A stretch of 56,224 bases of DNA, from positions 1 through 56,224 of the forward strand of contig JAEZPG010000029.1 of the NCBI GenBank assembly GCA_023413555.1, written 5' to 3'. The stretch is from Bacillota bacterium. GTDB taxonomy: Bacteria > Bacillota > Clostridia > Lachnospirales > Lachnospiraceae. Below, piece by piece: positions 8,655-17,706 of this stretch. The position numbers and the translations under genes were made by a program. The notes beneath the pieces are model-generated. The model saw only the letters and a list, made by a program, of their open reading frames with translations, had not been told where the DNA came from and ran no database searches. The stretch's first letter is position 1, and each line of letters opens with the position of its first letter.

Positions 8655-9167
8655 TTAAAATAAGAAATACTTGGTGTTAATAGATTCCAATGTTTTTTCT
8701 ACGTCCATATTTTCAGCATTTACAGTAATATCAGCATACTTTTCATACAAAGGACAGCGTTCTTCATACAATTCTCGTAGAGACTGCCCTTTTTTCAGCA
8801 CAACACCCCTTTGTCTTATATTGCTAAGTCGATTTTCTAGAGTTTCATAACTTAGCTTTATGTACACAATAGTGCCAATGCTCTTCAGATGTTCCATTGC
8901 TTCTTTACCATAAATAACACTTCCCCCAGTGGCAATGACAGTATTTTCTACTTCAAGATTTGCATTAACTTGGTTCTCCACCTCGATAAATCCATCTAAG
9001 CCATCTTCCTTAATGATATCCTTCAAAAGTCGTTTCTCCTGCTCTTGAATTACAAGATCCGTATCTATAAACTGATACCCTAACACCTTGGCCAATATAA
9101 CACCAACCGTGCTCTTTCCTGCTACTGGCATACCGATTAATACAATATTCCTTTTCTTATTCATCAT
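8655..9167 (-). CDS. Shikimate kinase-like protein
   Basis: About 170 residues of the shikimate/gluconate kinase P-loop fold. Walker A GMPVAGKST is near the start, then DTD (Mg/shikimate region), TGGS, and the lid/C-terminal ERCPLYEKYAD like the RxPLYxxxAD of AroK. The FRxxE shikimate-binding motif is missing its arginine (GFIEVEN here), so substrate specificity is less certain than the fold. The ATG at 9167 fits AGAGG nine bases upstream; ATG 9176 is also possible. It overlaps the 3' end of the OLD-family gene by 11 bases, implying coupled translation. No other aromatic-pathway gene is nearby. Confidence 0.75.
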   Translation of the reverse strand: MMNKKRNIVLIGMPVAGKSTVGVILAKVLGYQFIDTDLVIQEQEKRLLKDIIKEDGLDGFIEVENQVNANLEVENTVIATGGSVIYGKEAMEHLKSIGTIVYIKLSYETLENRLSNIRQRGVVLKKGQSLRELYEERCPLYEKYADITVNAENMDVEKTLESINTKYFLF

Positions 9168-11106
9168 CGTCCTCATCCTCTAGTCCTTGATTATCTTCCG
9201 TCTCATCCATCTCCTGATTCCTATACAGCTCTACTTCTTCATGCCAGACATCCTTTTTTCTATTTTCAAAATAAATAAAGGAATCAATCTTGTCAAAGAT
9301 ATCTTTAAAGGTATCCCGTGGAGCTTCTTCTATATATTTCTTTAAAATCTCTTGCTCCGCATCATTTCTATATTTACCATAAAAAATGTCAAATAAATTA
9401 TGACCTCGGACATAAATCCTGAACAATTCCATATTTTTCTTAATATCATCCTTGCTGTTAATGCGAATTCCCGTATTTTTTATCATCCGCTTAACACTTC
9501 CTAAGCGATATAAATAGTCTCTGTATTTCGCATAAAGAATATTATAAAAATCATCGGGACTTTTAACCACTCCGATTTTTGTCATGATTTCTGGGTCAAG
9601 GAAATAATTCTCAAAAGAATAGTATTTTAAAATTAATACATTTCTTGGAGTGACTCTTGGAAGATTGGCTACATCTTCCTTTGCTCGCTGGCTATAATAA
9701 GAGCAAAGTTGCCTTACTAAATGTCTTGGATTTCTACCATCGCTGTCACGGATCATCAAAAATTGGTCTTTTAGGTATAATTTGTTAATATATTTTAAAT
9801 TGGCATAGGTCTTGATATTGGTACAGCTGTTTGTCGGTATTATGGAGATTCGCTGTAGTCTTCCGTCATTATCATAGATCTCAGAATAATATTTCTGTAA
9901 AAGTAGCGGAAGTCGGTTTCCATCCTGTTTGCCTTCTACGATAAAGACAAAGCTTACATTCATAAGATCATTGGCGGTGTATCCCAAATCATCCAATATC
10001 TCATCAATATCCGTATTTGGATTAATGGTGGTGTAAAAGTCTTCATCTAACATGACCTGCTTAATCTGTTTTGAAGAGAAGTTGAATATCATATTTGGAG
10101 AGTGAGTAGAGAAAATAACCTGGTTTTTCTTGCTTAGGCGATACAAAATCTCACTGGCCACCTTCTGCAACTGTGGATGCAGATAAATCTCCGGATCTTC
10201 TATTATAATAATGCAAGGAATTGTGCTTTTTTCCTCTATGTAAGTCTCAAGAAGTGATAGGGCGTAGATACTTCGAAGGCCTTCACTAAGATAATTGATA
10301 CTTCCTACATCATTACGATCTTTATTGATAACCTGGGTGTCCAAGGAAAACAATTTATCTACATCCATATTATAAACATAACGGATGTCCTGATTTGGAC
10401 TACCATTGGCATGAAAATATTTATTAACCTTGTTAGACATATCAGATAAATTAATGCGAAACATCTTATATTCCATAAGCTTGGAGAGTTCATAAACAGA
10501 CAATTCCTCTGGTGACTTTTTATTAATCAGCCCTATACACTGGAAACATCGATTACATTTTTTAGATTTATCAAACATGCAGATATCATCTTTGAGATCC
10601 TGGATGCTTTCTTTGTCGTAGAAACGAAGAAGCTCCTGTTGTAAATAATCCACATTCCTTGTTTGATCCATATGAAAAAGCTTAGGAAATACCAATGGAA
10701 TGTTCTGGTTATTCTTCTTCACTCCATCTCGGTACTGTACAGAACCGTTACTATATAATCTGCATTCAAAGGTCAAAATACCGTTCTCAAGGGATGGCAA
10801 CTTCGTTTGAAACTCTTTATCCCAAAGCTCACGCCTCTTATATTTGCTGACAATTCCTTTTTGATAAAAGATGTCTAGATCCTCTTGTGTAAGCTCCACC
10901 CTCATACTAATTATGATAGGCTTTTTCTTGTCCAGAAAATCATGTTCCTTCACTGGGTAATTACCAGCCACCATACGAATCGCATCAATAACAACAGTCT
11001 TTCCTGTATTATTTTTACCGACAAGAATCAATACATTATCCACATCCGGAATCTCAAGGTTTCGAATCGATTTAAAGTTTTCAATCCTAATGGTACATAA
11101 TTTCAT
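9157..11106 (-). CDS. OLD-family ATP-dependent nuclease (AAA ATPase + TOPRIM) with Cys4 insert
   Basis: 649 residues. The N-terminal SMC/RecF-like ATPase has Walker A GKNNTGKT (30-37), signature LSEG (273-276), Walker B IIIIEDPE (299-306) and the STHSP H-loop (333-337). A TOPRIM domain follows with E391 in VEGKQDG and D454/D456 in RDSDG. This is the OLD (overcoming lysogenization defect) layout, found in phage and plasmid defence nucleases. Inside the ATPase is a cluster C176-x7-C184-x2-C187-x2-C190, suggesting a bound metal. The acidic tail (DETEDNQGLEDEDDDE) overlaps the shikimate-kinase-like gene. No Gabija-type helicase is adjacent. It could serve DNA repair or defence; undecided. Confidence 0.85.
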   Translation of the reverse strand: MKLCTIRIENFKSIRNLEIPDVDNVLILVGKNNTGKTVVIDAIRMVAGNYPVKEHDFLDKKKPIIISMRVELTQEDLDIFYQKGIVSKYKRRELWDKEFQTKLPSLENGILTFECRLYSNGSVQYRDGVKKNNQNIPLVFPKLFHMDQTRNVDYLQQELLRFYDKESIQDLKDDICMFDKSKKCNRCFQCIGLINKKSPEELSVYELSKLMEYKMFRINLSDMSNKVNKYFHANGSPNQDIRYVYNMDVDKLFSLDTQVINKDRNDVGSINYLSEGLRSIYALSLLETYIEEKSTIPCIIIIEDPEIYLHPQLQKVASEILYRLSKKNQVIFSTHSPNMIFNFSSKQIKQVMLDEDFYTTINPNTDIDEILDDLGYTANDLMNVSFVFIVEGKQDGNRLPLLLQKYYSEIYDNDGRLQRISIIPTNSCTNIKTYANLKYINKLYLKDQFLMIRDSDGRNPRHLVRQLCSYYSQRAKEDVANLPRVTPRNVLILKYYSFENYFLDPEIMTKIGVVKSPDDFYNILYAKYRDYLYRLGSVKRMIKNTGIRINSKDDIKKNMELFRIYVRGHNLFDIFYGKYRNDAEQEILKKYIEEAPRDTFKDIFDKIDSFIYFENRKKDVWHEEVELYRNQEMDETEDNQGLEDEDDDE

Positions 11107-11133
11107 AGCCCACCCCTAACTGGCATCGGTGTC

Positions 11134-11760
11134 TTACCGCTTCTGCCTATTCTTATTGTTATTTTTAGAATTACTAAAATGCTGTCTTGCTTTTTTCTGC
11201 GTTTTTTTTACAGAATAGCCAAAGGTTCCTAACTTCTTTCCTAAATTATAATACTCACCATGGGAATATACAATGGGATTGGCTTGGGACAAATGAAACT
11301 TTCCTAATTCATCCATATACTCCTCATCTACATGAACTGCCACAACCTTTGCTATAAACATGTGATGGGAGCCAAGGGGTATTATATCAACTACCGCACA
11401 TTCTATATTGACAGGGCTCTCATTAATCATAGGTGCATGTTTTAAGCTTCCCATTACTGCTGTAAGTCCTGTTTCTTTAAATTTATCTATATCTCGTCCT
11501 GATTTGACACCACAAAAGTCAGTGCTATAGGCTAGTTTTTCTGTGGTGAGATTAATGACAAATTCCTCACTCTTTTTTATTATGTTATAGGAATATCGCT
11601 CCGGCCTTACGGAAATATAGACCATAGCAGGATTGGTGCAGATTGTTCCAGTCCAAGCTACTGTAATAATATTGGGTACCTTGCCTTCCTCCTTGCAACT
11701 AACCATAACTACCGGCAACGGATACACCATATTACCAGGTTTCCATACATGTTTTCCCAT
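11134..11760 (-). CDS. Flavin reductase-family (flavoredoxin-like) protein
   Basis: A 208-residue FMN-binding split-barrel protein. The N-terminal half has the family pattern PLPVVMVSC, NIITVAWTGTICTNPAMVYISV (flavin binding) and SEEFVINL. Members reduce flavins or carry electrons in anaerobes (flavoredoxin). The last 30 or so residues are very basic and low in complexity (KKTQKKARQHFSNSKNNN...RQKR), an unusual extension. It lies 27 bases upstream of the OLD-family gene on the same strand, so they may be cotranscribed. Confidence 0.82.
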   Translation of the reverse strand: MGKHVWKPGNMVYPLPVVMVSCKEEGKVPNIITVAWTGTICTNPAMVYISVRPERYSYNIIKKSEEFVINLTTEKLAYSTDFCGVKSGRDIDKFKETGLTAVMGSLKHAPMINESPVNIECAVVDIIPLGSHHMFIAKVVAVHVDEEYMDELGKFHLSQANPIVYSHGEYYNLGKKLGTFGYSVKKTQKKARQHFSNSKNNNKNRQKR

Positions 11761-11895
11761 AATTCTTCTCCTATTGCTAATTTTTAGTTTCCTACTATTA
11801 CTATTTTATCATAATACTCCGAAATATCATACGGATAAGGTTAATGATATAAATCAAACGAGTCCTAGATACGCACAACCAAGGAGGGTTTTCTT

Positions 11896-12234
11896 ATGGC
11901 TCAATACATTACGATTGAAAATGTATCTGCTGAAGATAAAAATAAAGTTAAACAGGATCTGAAATATCGAACCGCTAAATTTATTTGGAAAGTTGCTTTT
12001 AATATCGATTTAGACCCAGAATCCGTAAACAATACTACCGTGTCTGTTATGACCATGAACCGTACTCAAGTAAACACCTATATAAAATATAATCCAGCAA
12101 CGAAATGTATTGAAATTGAACCTTTAGAAGCATATGCGGAGAATGAATCCTATATACTAGTTGTATCCAATAAGGTCCTATCTAAATCCGGAAAATTCTT
12201 AAAGAAACAAATGGTAGTACAATTTAAGATTTAG
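11896..12234 (+). CDS. Small Ig-like (SbsA/Big_5-type) protein
   Basis: 112 residues. AAGGAGG lies about seven bases before the ATG. The pattern DPESVNNTTVSV, then YNPATKCIEIEP and ESYILVVSNKVLSKSGK, is that of SbsA-type Ig-like domains usually found as repeats in secreted surface proteins. Here a single domain occurs with no signal peptide or anchor, so it appears cytoplasmic. Role unknown. It is divergent from the flavin reductase gene and is followed by no other plus-strand gene. Confidence 0.65.
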   Translation: MAQYITIENVSAEDKNKVKQDLKYRTAKFIWKVAFNIDLDPESVNNTTVSVMTMNRTQVNTYIKYNPATKCIEIEPLEAYAENESYILVVSNKVLSKSGKFLKKQMVVQFKI

Positions 12235-12373
12235 CTTGTCTGTTTTTGGTTTCCTTAAGCATGAAGAAATCTATCCTTTATAATCAAACAGTAACCTTGC
12301 AATATGAAATATTGACAGACTACTTGGTTTATGCCATAATACATGGCTGGCTTTACACTAAATAATTAATCTC

Positions 12374-13144
12374 TCACTCCTGGAGTATTTTTTGATACTC
12401 CTTATTTTCTCTTAAAAAATCATACATTTCACTATTTTGCAATTCTTTTATCAACCCTGGCAAAAATGCTTCCAGGGTATATTGGGATTTTTCTTTATTA
12501 ATTCTGTAACAAAGAGGCGAGTTCTTAAGCGACACTGGTTCTTTTGCTGCTTGTAACATATATCCTTGAAGTTCCATTATCGCCTTTTGAACCATACGTT
12601 CCGATAATTCTGCTGCCTCATTCCCTTCATTTTCCCTAACATTGTGTTAATTTTTAATAAATCCTTATTTAATCCATTGTGTTCCGGTAGTTGATCTATA
12701 TCGTGCTGTGCATCATCAAATTGCTCATTATTGATGCATTTGCTAACTAACATGTAGAGTGTACCTTTTCTGATTCTATCTTCCTTGCTGGAAATGCATC
12801 TTTCATACCAAGAAAGAATGATATCCTTGTACTTTTCAATATCCGTTCTTCCTTCTTTCATAACCAGTATCCCACCCATCAACAAGGCCATATTATAAAT
12901 TAAACTATCACTATTTGGATATTCCTGAATCTTAAGGGAGGCCTCTTTTAACCCTTCCTCAAATCCCGACTCTTGCACAATTGCTGATATTTTCTGCATC
13001 CATTCCACAATATCCTGCTTAGTTACAACTTCACGAAAACCAAGCAGCGTATTCACGTCTACTTTTAATAACCGCGCTAAAGGACATAATAAGCGTCAAT
13101 CCAAGTTTCTTTCTATTTTCCTGTATCACCTCATGCATTGTCAT
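12374..13144 (-). pseudogene. XRE-family regulator with deleted HTH and a frameshift
   Basis: An ATG at 13144, with GGAGGGG ten bases upstream, gives MTMHEVIQENRKKLGLT, a standard XRE N-terminus. Right after it, where the recognition helix should be, the sequence jumps, in another frame, to CPLARLLKVDVNTLLGF, the end of an XRE domain. About 30 residues of the HTH are missing. The body then runs 13056-12577 (159 residues, helical/TPR-like) and continues in a second frame 12595-12374 (73 residues). The gene therefore has an internal deletion plus a later frameshift near 12585 and cannot make a DNA-binding protein. Confidence 0.8.
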
Positions 13145-13161
13145 TCTTAATCATCCCCTCC

Positions 13162-13450
13162 TTAAGTTAGAAAGATATTATATCTTAAGTATACTATACA
13201 AAATATCCCTATACAATTGAGCACACATTTAACTTTCAAGCACAAATATTAACTCCTAGTTAATTTATGTAAACAATTTCTCCTCCCTTATGTGACCAAC
13301 AATGTCCTCTTAAAATTACACCAGAAAATCTAAGACGGCCACAGATATCATTAGTGGCGGCTTTCGTGGTACAGGATCTAGGACTTTAAAGTGCTTCGTA
13401 AAGCCTCATGTCCCCTACAGTAATAGGTCTACAACGCCAACGTTACAGGT
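13162..13450. other. Gene-free region, possibly structured RNA
   Basis: No open frame of note between the XRE pseudogene and the pyrophosphatase gene. The 13330-13450 part is richer in G+C than usual for intergenic DNA here. It has several short stems (GCCAC/GTGGC at about 13338-13358; AGGACTTTA/TAAAGCCT at about 13380-13405). No known riboswitch core was recognised. It could be an RNA gene, a leader remnant or decayed coding DNA. Confidence 0.3.
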
Positions 13451-13515
13451 AAGATAGCAAAAGAGCACAAACCGGTATATGTGTTTCATACCAGCTTTGT
13501 GCTCTTATCTATCTT
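13451..13515 (-). terminator. Long hairpin after the pyrophosphatase gene
   Basis: Nested perfect stems: AAGATAG (13451-13457) with CTATCTT (13509-13515), and AAGAGCACAAA (13461-13471) with TTTGTGCTCTT (13496-13506), then an inner GGTAT/ATACC stem. The inner C13473/A13493 mismatch becomes a G-U pair only on the minus strand, favouring minus-strand RNA. It is followed there by TTTT. It probably ends the 20.0-13.6 kb operon. Confidence 0.55.
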
Positions 13516-13556
13516 ATACGCGAAGCGTGCTACCACTATCTAAATTCGTAGATAAC

Positions 13557-15215
13557 TCACTCTTCCTTCTGCTGCAATGTAGATACCAACGCAGGTATCA
13601 ACTGTTTCTTTCTACTCACTACTCCCGGAAGAAGAATTCTATCCCCTTCTCCACTTAGTTGAAAAGCTTGTCTTACAATCTCATAGGCTCCATCACCCTT
13701 GTATAACAGCTCCGTAGATTCTTCAATAATGTTGGTTAACATAAAGAAGAACATTGGCAACTTGTTATCTCGGTATACCTGCTCAACATAAGGCTCTAGC
13801 TTCTTTCTAATTAATGACAACTCCTCTTTGGTCATGGCAGTAATCTGTCCTACTCCAAATACCACCTCGCCAGCAGTAAATTGCTTGAAATCCTGATAGA
13901 ATATTTCTTCTGGGGACTTGCTTAAAACATTACTTCCTGCTGTAAACATCTGAACCGCATACGGTTCAATATCAATTCCAGCAATCTTTGCCAAGGCTTC
14001 AGCTGCATCCTTATCTGCTTGGGTACAGGTTGGGGAACGGAATACCAAGGTATCTGAGAGAATAGCAGAACAAAGAAGACCTGCAATTGGTGGATCAATG
14101 GCGACACTTTGCTCCTGATACATCTGATACACGATAGTTGAGGTACAGCCTACCGGTTGATTTCTAAAGTACACCGGATTAATGGTCTCTAAGGAACCAA
14201 TACGATGATGATCAATAACCTCTAGTATCTCTGCATCCTCTAATCCATCTACTGCCTGAGAACGCTCATTGTGGTCTACTAAGATTACCTTGCGTCTTTT
14301 CACGTCTAACAGATTACGACGAGAAATCATTCCATGGAAGTTACCGTCCTTATCTAGAACTGGGAAATCACGGTAGCGTTTCTTGGCCATAATATCCCTT
14401 ATATCATCTATATAATCTTCTCTAGTAAAGGTCACTATCCCATTACTCTTCATAAAATGGGCAATAGGCATACTTTGATTGATTAATCGAGCAACCGTAT
14501 AGGTATCATACGGAGTACGAATAATCGTACACCCATTTTCCTCTGCTAGCTTGGTTATCGTTCTACTTACTAAAGCACCTTCACAGACAATGATACATTG
14601 AGCTTGCATCTCTATTGCACACAGTTGTGATTCATAACGATTGCCAAGTATCACTATGTCGCCTTTTTCGATGTAATCCTCCATTAAATCCGGATTAGCT
14701 GCAGAAATAAGTACTTTACCTGAACATATACTTCCTTCTACATCTCCTGTTACCATGTCCCCATCCAAGGTATTAACAATATTACGGTATGAGGTATTGG
14801 CAGCTCCTATGATCTCATTATCGAATACATTCATATATGCTCTGGTGATATCACCTAAGGTAATGAGACCTTTTAATTTTTTATTTTGAACAATGGGAAG
14901 GGTAACGACTTTTTGCTCACCCATTTGTTCCCATGCCTGTTTCAATGAGATGTGTGGGTCAACTCCATTGTAAAAGTGGATGTCAATATCCTTTACTTTA
15001 AGTTTTACATCTCCTAGATACTCCGGTGGAGACACATTAAAATAGTCCAGAATAAATTTGGTTTCTGGGCTCACATGTCCGGCCCTTTTCGCCTTATAAC
15101 CACCGTTATTTAATTTATTTTTTAATTCTGTATAGGCAATAGCGGAACAGATAGAATCTGTATCCGGATTCTTATGACCTATTACATATACAGAACGAAT
15201 TCGTTGATTCAACAA
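13557..15215 (-). CDS. ppaC: Manganese-dependent inorganic pyrophosphatase, CBS-DRTGG type
   Basis: 552 residues. This is a family II (DHH) pyrophosphatase that splits PPi to phosphate in the cytoplasm. N-terminal GHKNPDTDS carries metal ligands H14, D18 and D20. A CBS domain (about 70-120), a DRTGG domain (about 125-240) and a second CBS domain (about 250-305) are inserted. The DHH half resumes with VDHNERSQ and VIDHHRIGS, and a DHHA2 domain closes the protein. In characterised clostridial enzymes CBS domains bind AMP/ADP/ATP and DRTGG favours Ap4A activation; the same regulation is inferred here. It is the last gene of a four-gene minus-strand group. Confidence 0.93.
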   Translation of the reverse strand: MLNQRIRSVYVIGHKNPDTDSICSAIAYTELKNKLNNGGYKAKRAGHVSPETKFILDYFNVSPPEYLGDVKLKVKDIDIHFYNGVDPHISLKQAWEQMGEQKVVTLPIVQNKKLKGLITLGDITRAYMNVFDNEIIGAANTSYRNIVNTLDGDMVTGDVEGSICSGKVLISAANPDLMEDYIEKGDIVILGNRYESQLCAIEMQAQCIIVCEGALVSRTITKLAEENGCTIIRTPYDTYTVARLINQSMPIAHFMKSNGIVTFTREDYIDDIRDIMAKKRYRDFPVLDKDGNFHGMISRRNLLDVKRRKVILVDHNERSQAVDGLEDAEILEVIDHHRIGSLETINPVYFRNQPVGCTSTIVYQMYQEQSVAIDPPIAGLLCSAILSDTLVFRSPTCTQADKDAAEALAKIAGIDIEPYAVQMFTAGSNVLSKSPEEIFYQDFKQFTAGEVVFGVGQITAMTKEELSLIRKKLEPYVEQVYRDNKLPMFFFMLTNIIEESTELLYKGDGAYEIVRQAFQLSGEGDRILLPGVVSRKKQLIPALVSTLQQKEE

Positions 15216-15278
15216 GTATAAATCCTCCAGTCCTTTCCGTGATTGTTCTACAACATACCATACACATTTTTAAAAATT

Positions 15279-16925
15279 TTATTCATTGTTAAAATCAGAG
15301 GCAAGAATCATGTTAATACTACTATTATCTACATTCGTCCTTCCCTCTTCGTTGGTAACCTCCTGTAGGCACCTTTGCTCCATGTTTTCAAGCGTTTTGT
15401 TCAGCTCTTCTAATAGTTTCTTCGGACGATCCTCAGCAAGTTCACTATTCTCTAACCTTTCACACATTACATGTAAGATATCATCTGCATCTTCTTCTAT
15501 TTCGAATTCTTTTTCTGACAAGAAATCAACTGCATATTCATACAGCTCCTTTTTGCCATAGGCTTCCATCTTAATCGTATCTTTCACATAATTGGTCAGC
15601 ATCGGATAGCTACGGAATAATGATTGAAGATTATCCTGCGTGTCTTCTAGAATTATTAACATATTTCCTTTGAGATCTCTTAACATCTTAATCAGTTGAA
15701 GCTGATTCTCCGCTTGTAGTCCCCCAGCCTTCTCGACAATAAGGTATCCACCCTGTAGTCTCTCGTAATGGTCCTCTAGATTAATGTCATTTAGTCTTTC
15801 AATACTTATCTTCGCCACTTTCTTATATGGAAACACCTGTAATTCATATAAGATCTTAATTATACATTTTGCCAGGGTGGTCTTACCACTCTTTGAAGTA
15901 CCTGCTACAGCAAAAGAATACGGGGTTTGCACTTTAAGCATATCATTTATTAAGTTAACAACTTGTAGGCGTATACTGGAAATATTATAAAACCTTCCAA
16001 ATAATTCTTTATATGAGTTTAAGTGAACTTGATCATTCACTGTATCTTCCTCCATATCACCTGAATCATCAGTTTTCTCTTCCTGTATTGGTGTTTCTTC
16101 TAGTGTCTGTTTTTCCTCATCAACATAACTCTCTAGCATTTGTGAAATATTCCTTAAGTCCTGAGTCTTAAATAAATTATCCTCATCGTTTTCTTCCTCT
16201 TTATGATTGTCTCCTTCTGGCTGCGGATCTATTTGATAGGTGCTAACCTCAACCTCTCTATCTTCCTCGTCCTGCAATTCCAACTCTTCCTGCTCAAGAA
16301 AATCGATTCCATTTTCTAAATTTCTCAAAGGTACTCCCTCAGGAATTCCACTTTCACTTCCCATATAGTGTTCTCTTAGCATCTTAGCTTTTTCAACAAC
16401 CATGCCATCTCCAAACCATAAAATGATATCGCTACACTCATTGACGCAACGATCCGGCATTCCTGCCTTGTGGTATAGTTTGGCCAGTTCAAAAGCCCAT
16501 TTTTCAGTATAATCATATTGTTTTAATTCCCTTAAGGACTCAATAAGAGCTGGGTAGTCTTTCCCCTCCATTTTATCGAGACGGTAACGGAGGATAAATT
16601 TATCAGCATCCCGTGGGGCTACCTCTACAAATTCGTTATAATAATATTCTGCATCTTCGACATTTTTACGTTTGATCGCCAGCTTAATCAACTGATAAAT
16701 AATACGCCGACTGCCTGATTTGTCACGTAGTCGTAATAGTATTTTTTCTGCCTCATCATAGTACCCCGTTTGTATATATACCTCAGCAAATATACTTAAA
16801 TCAGATAATACCTTTACCTTATTAACATCCATGGTGTCCATGATTTTTAAAGCCTTCTGATACATTCTTTTTTCTACCAGTTTACGTATCTCTGAACTTT
16901 TTACGATATAGTCGTACTTTTCCAT
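15279..16925 (-). CDS. TPR-like/P-loop ATPase protein of unknown function
   Basis: 548 residues from the ATG at 16925, chosen because GGAGGAAGG lies just upstream; an earlier in-frame codon at 16976 would overlap the ABC gene. The N-terminal 200 or so residues are helical repeats of TPR type. A long acidic linker follows (many E/D, about 210-310). The C-terminal ATPase-like domain starts AVAGTSKSGKTTLAK (Walker A), with GGYLIVEKAG and NMLIILED as likely strand and Walker B motifs. No membrane segments. I do not recognise the family; it may be specific to this bacterial group. An adaptor or stress-sensing ATPase role is speculative. Confidence 0.6.
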   Translation of the reverse strand: MEKYDYIVKSSEIRKLVEKRMYQKALKIMDTMDVNKVKVLSDLSIFAEVYIQTGYYDEAEKILLRLRDKSGSRRIIYQLIKLAIKRKNVEDAEYYYNEFVEVAPRDADKFILRYRLDKMEGKDYPALIESLRELKQYDYTEKWAFELAKLYHKAGMPDRCVNECSDIILWFGDGMVVEKAKMLREHYMGSESGIPEGVPLRNLENGIDFLEQEELELQDEEDREVEVSTYQIDPQPEGDNHKEEENDEDNLFKTQDLRNISQMLESYVDEEKQTLEETPIQEEKTDDSGDMEEDTVNDQVHLNSYKELFGRFYNISSIRLQVVNLINDMLKVQTPYSFAVAGTSKSGKTTLAKCIIKILYELQVFPYKKVAKISIERLNDINLEDHYERLQGGYLIVEKAGGLQAENQLQLIKMLRDLKGNMLIILEDTQDNLQSLFRSYPMLTNYVKDTIKMEAYGKKELYEYAVDFLSEKEFEIEEDADDILHVMCERLENSELAEDRPKKLLEELNKTLENMEQRCLQEVTNEEGRTNVDNSSINMILASDFNNE

Positions 16926-16959
16926 GTTCCTTCCTCCACTTACATTCTCAGGTGATTTG

Positions 16960-17673
16960 TTAGGCGTTAATTGCATTCAGATAATACTGCTCCAGAGTGT
17001 CATTTTTATGGAGTAACTCATGAGTGAGGCCATCTACTATGATTTTTCCCTGTTCCATAATAACAATATGATTACATAAATCCTGTACCTCATTCAGATA
17101 GTGGCCGGTATAAATAATACTGGCTCCTTCCCGATGTATATTTTTAATAGCCTCTAAGATCCCTTTTCTCGACATAACATCTAATCCCACAGTAGGTTCA
17201 TCCATCACTACTAACTTAGGTTGATGCAGCATTGCAGCACCAATATTCAGTCTACGCTTCATTCCACCTGAATAGGTGGATACCCGTTGCTTAAGCTGAG
17301 CCTCAGTAAAGTCAATAATGTCGGAAATACGCCCTATTGCTCTCTTTAACTCTTGTCCCTTTAATTCATATGCTCTCCCCCAGAACTTTAAGTTATCGAT
17401 TCCGGATAGATTCTCATACAAGGCAATCTCCTGAGGCACATAACCCAACGTTTTTCGAATCCGTATAGGCGACTTAAGGATACTCTTTTCCTCCCAGATA
17501 ATATCCCCTCTATCTGGTTTTATTAAAGTTGCTATCATGGATAGGGTGGTAGATTTACCGGCACCATTGGCCCCTAAAAGTCCTAATATTTCCCCTTCCT
17601 GTAATGTAAAGGAGACATCATCTACTGCCTTCTTCCCCCTATAGCTTTTCTTAACGTGACTGACCTCTAACAC
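16960..17673 (-). CDS. ABC transporter ATP-binding protein, lone
   Basis: 237 residues with a complete nucleotide-binding domain: Walker A GANGAGKST, Q-loop in GYVPQEIAL, signature YSGGMKRRL, Walker B LVVMDEPTVGLD, and switch TGHYLNE. It is closest to the DrrA/CcmA-type ATPases that power drug or lipid exporters. No permease gene is adjacent. The neighbours are a TPR-ATPase and a cyclic-nucleotide-domain protein, so the partner must be encoded elsewhere or the ATPase has a non-transport role. Gaps of about 34 bases on each side suggest one operon. Confidence 0.88.
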   Translation of the reverse strand: MLEVSHVKKSYRGKKAVDDVSFTLQEGEILGLLGANGAGKSTTLSMIATLIKPDRGDIIWEEKSILKSPIRIRKTLGYVPQEIALYENLSGIDNLKFWGRAYELKGQELKRAIGRISDIIDFTEAQLKQRVSTYSGGMKRRLNIGAAMLHQPKLVVMDEPTVGLDVMSRKGILEAIKNIHREGASIIYTGHYLNEVQDLCNHIVIMEQGKIIVDGLTHELLHKNDTLEQYYLNAINA

Positions 17674-17706
17674 TATAATCCTCCTATCAACCCAAAGCTT
17701 TTCTTT

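Noticed and set aside
9157..11106. Gabija defence system
   Set aside because: The OLD-like nuclease is present but no UvrD-type helicase GajB is adjacent.
13922..14107. 61-codon frame within ppaC
   Set aside because: Overlaps a clear gene in another frame on the same strand.
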